From DRTC01 sp964521025 (lineage in GTDB: Bacteria; Cloacimonadota; Cloacimonadia; Cloacimonadales; TCS61): DNA of 64,000 nucleotides. Under the pieces are notes generated by a model. That model made no database searches. It worked only from the letters and a program-made list of their open reading frames with translations, and was not told the origin of the DNA. Below, in pieces: positions 62,686 to 64,000 of the stretch. The translations under genes and the position numbers were made by a program. Positions within the stretch are counted from its first letter, which is position 1. Each line of letters opens with the position of its first letter. The stretch is from contig CAZFPK010000006.1 in the NCBI GenBank assembly GCA_964521025.1, positions 1-64,000 of the forward strand, given 5' to 3'.

Positions 62686-64000
62686 TTAACTTTCAATTCC
62701 TAATTTATTCAATTCCCAGTAAAGTTGTCTTCTGCTGATCCCTAATATTTTGGCAGCTTTGGTTTTGTTACCTTTTGTTTTTTGGAGTGCATCTTTGATG
62801 ATATTTTTCTTTGCTTCATTCGTTGCTTTTTCGATCAAATAATCATTGTTATTTTCAGGAATTTTATCTTTTACATTTTTTTGAATATCCCGGAAGATCA
62901 AATGTTCGGGATAGATCCTATCCGAATTGGTCAACAATATCGCTCTTTTCATCACATTTTTCAATTCCCTGATATTACCTGGCCACTCATAATCGATGAG
63001 TTTCTGCATTGCCGGTTCATCGAGACCTTTGACATTTTTGTTCAATTCCAAATTCATTTCTTTGATAAAAAACCGGGAAATAGCAGGTATGTCTTTTTTT
63101 CTTTCTTTCAGGTTGGGAAGTATGATATTGAATTCATTTATCCTGTAAAAAAGGTCTTTCCTGAAATTTGAGATCTTGATCTCCTCGACGATATTATTAT
63201 TGCACGCAGCAATTAACCTGATATCGACCTTGATCGAAGTTTTCCCACCTAATCTCATAATTTCTTTGTTCTGGATGACCCGCAATAATTTCGACTGCAT
63301 ATTTGTCGGAAGATTACAAATTTCATCGAGGAAAAGAGTACCTCCGTTCGCGCGTTCAAATTTCCCGATCATGATGGTATTTGCTCCGGTAAAAGCTCCT
63401 TTTTCATGACCGAACATTTCACTTTCGAACAAAGTATCCGGAATCGCTCCGCAATCGACAGCAATAAAAGGTTTGTCTTTGCGAGAACTCCTATTATGGA
63501 TCATGCTGGCGATCAAATCTTTTCCGGTTCCGGTCTCGCCCTCGAGGAAAACCGTTATATCGCTCGTTGCGACCAGCTCAACCTGGCTTAGAACCTTCTT
63601 GATCTGTAAACTTTCTCCCATCATTTCCCGGAGTTTCATATCTTTGGAAATCTGTTCATGATAAACTTCTTCCTTCTTTTTAAGGAGCGAAGTGTTCAGA
63701 GCCTTTTTTACCAAATGAAGAATATCCGCATTATTAAATGGTTTTGTCAAATAATCATAAGCACCGAGTTTCATCGATGTTACGGCATTTTTTATATCAC
63801 CGTAAGCTGTGATCATGATAACGATTATCGATTTATCGATTTGCTGAATTTTTTTTAGAACTTTCATCCCATCAATACCGGGAAGTTTATAATCCAGCAG
63901 AACAAGATCCGGTCGATCTTTTTGAATAAAGTCTATTGCCTGCATTCCATTTTCGGCTTGATGGGTTTTATAGTTTGCAGTTTCCAGTAATTCAGAAAGA
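62686..64000 (-). CDS. NtrC-family sigma-54-dependent response regulator (5' end outside window)
   Basis: 438 codons visible; the frame stays open to the window edge, so the first ~20 residues are missing and the Met at 63945 is internal. Receiver domain with phospho-Asp in LVLLDYKLPG, then the AAA+ domain: Walker A GETGTGKDLIA, the sigma-54 contact loop GAFTGA, Walker B GGTLFLDEI, and sensor-type segments (LIAACN, FRKDLFYRINEF). A C-terminal Fis-type helix-turn-helix closes it (KTKAAKILGISRRQLYWELNKLG). Activates sigma-54 promoters after phosphorylation by a histidine kinase that would lie beyond the edge. Closed by a terminator. Confidence 0.95.
   Translation of the reverse strand, partial: LSELLETANYKTHQAENGMQAIDFIQKDRPDLVLLDYKLPGIDGMKVLKKIQQIDKSIIVIMITAYGDIKNAVTSMKLGAYDYLTKPFNNADILHLVKKALNTSLLKKKEEVYHEQISKDMKLREMMGESLQIKKVLSQVELVATSDITVFLEGETGTGKDLIASMIHNRSSRKDKPFIAVDCGAIPDTLFESEMFGHEKGAFTGANTIMIGKFERANGGTLFLDEICNLPTNMQSKLLRVIQNKEIMRLGGKTSIKVDIRLIAACNNNIVEEIKISNFRKDLFYRINEFNIILPNLKERKKDIPAISRFFIKEMNLELNKNVKGLDEPAMQKLIDYEWPGNIRELKNVMKRAILLTNSDRIYPEHLIFRDIQKNVKDKIPENNNDYLIEKATNEAKKNIIKDALQKTKGNKTKAAKILGISRRQLYWELNKLGIES

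Overview
The window looks like a chromosome segment of an AT-rich, Gram-negative bacterium of the FCB superphylum, most probably Candidatus Cloacimonadota or a close relative. This assignment is an inference. It rests on strong GGAGG-type ribosome binding sites, many exported proteins whose C-termini carry a type IX secretion/FlgD-like Ig tail (an NPF-type entry, a YNIKGQKVK-type strand, a WDG loop and a KKM-type end), TPR and PAS sensor proteins, and short intergenic hairpin repeats. The T9SS machinery itself is not in the window.

Layout. Positions 1-260 hold a broken transposase-like fragment at the left edge, followed by intact uvrA (576-3401). From 3.4 to 11.9 kb lies an accessory island attached to the 3' end of uvrA: a truncated rhuM, an operon of an HhH-HNH nuclease, an exported WD40-CARDB-caspase protein and an exported DUF4384 protein, then a YhcG/PDDEXK nuclease, an intact rhuM and a frameshifted cyclase-like gene. 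Two decayed copies of the uvrA 3' end are interleaved with these cargo genes. A MntA/HepT toxin-antitoxin pair (12.6-13.2 kb) runs directly into dapD. dapD, an aminotransferase and a TPR-GGDEF diguanylate cyclase complete the rightward block to 17.6 kb.

From 17.6 to 29.1 kb genes run leftward: a CARDB lipoprotein, an exported domain protein, a CHASE2-adenylate cyclase, a retropepsin/DUF5678 pair, an envelope operon (unknown exported protein, FecR protein, large beta-barrel-like protein), ddl and aroA. A TPR-PAS4-HisKA_2 sensor kinase (29.6-33.1 kb) is followed by 1.2 kb of hairpin repeats. From 34 to 45 kb is a secretome block: a C10 cysteine protease and three large sorted surface proteins, two of which share a nearly identical 98-bp 3' end, plus several small secreted or unknown proteins and a 21-bp repeat tract that reads as a heptad-repeat peptide.

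From 45.7 kb come a sigma-70-like protein with a long C-terminal extension, a MacB-type ABC ATPase and permease separated by hairpin repeats, a YihY/BrkB membrane protein, and two tRNA genes (Ser-GGA, Glu-CTC). Leftward genes then follow: an unknown two-gene unit, arabinose-5-phosphate isomerase, thrS and an orphan sugar-binding lipoprotein. A small flavin reductase-like gene (rightward), a large lipoprotein, another sorted surface protein and the 3' part of an NtrC-type sigma-54 response regulator finish the window.

The strongest candidate for something new is the uvrA-tail island. Cargo genes follow successive divergent copies of the uvrA 3' end, which implies repeated insertion or cassette exchange at this site. 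It carries a three-gene operon pairing an intracellular nuclease with an exported caspase. The in-frame heptad-repeat tract at 44.45 kb and the two-hairpin repeat family with covarying stems are the next most unusual signals.
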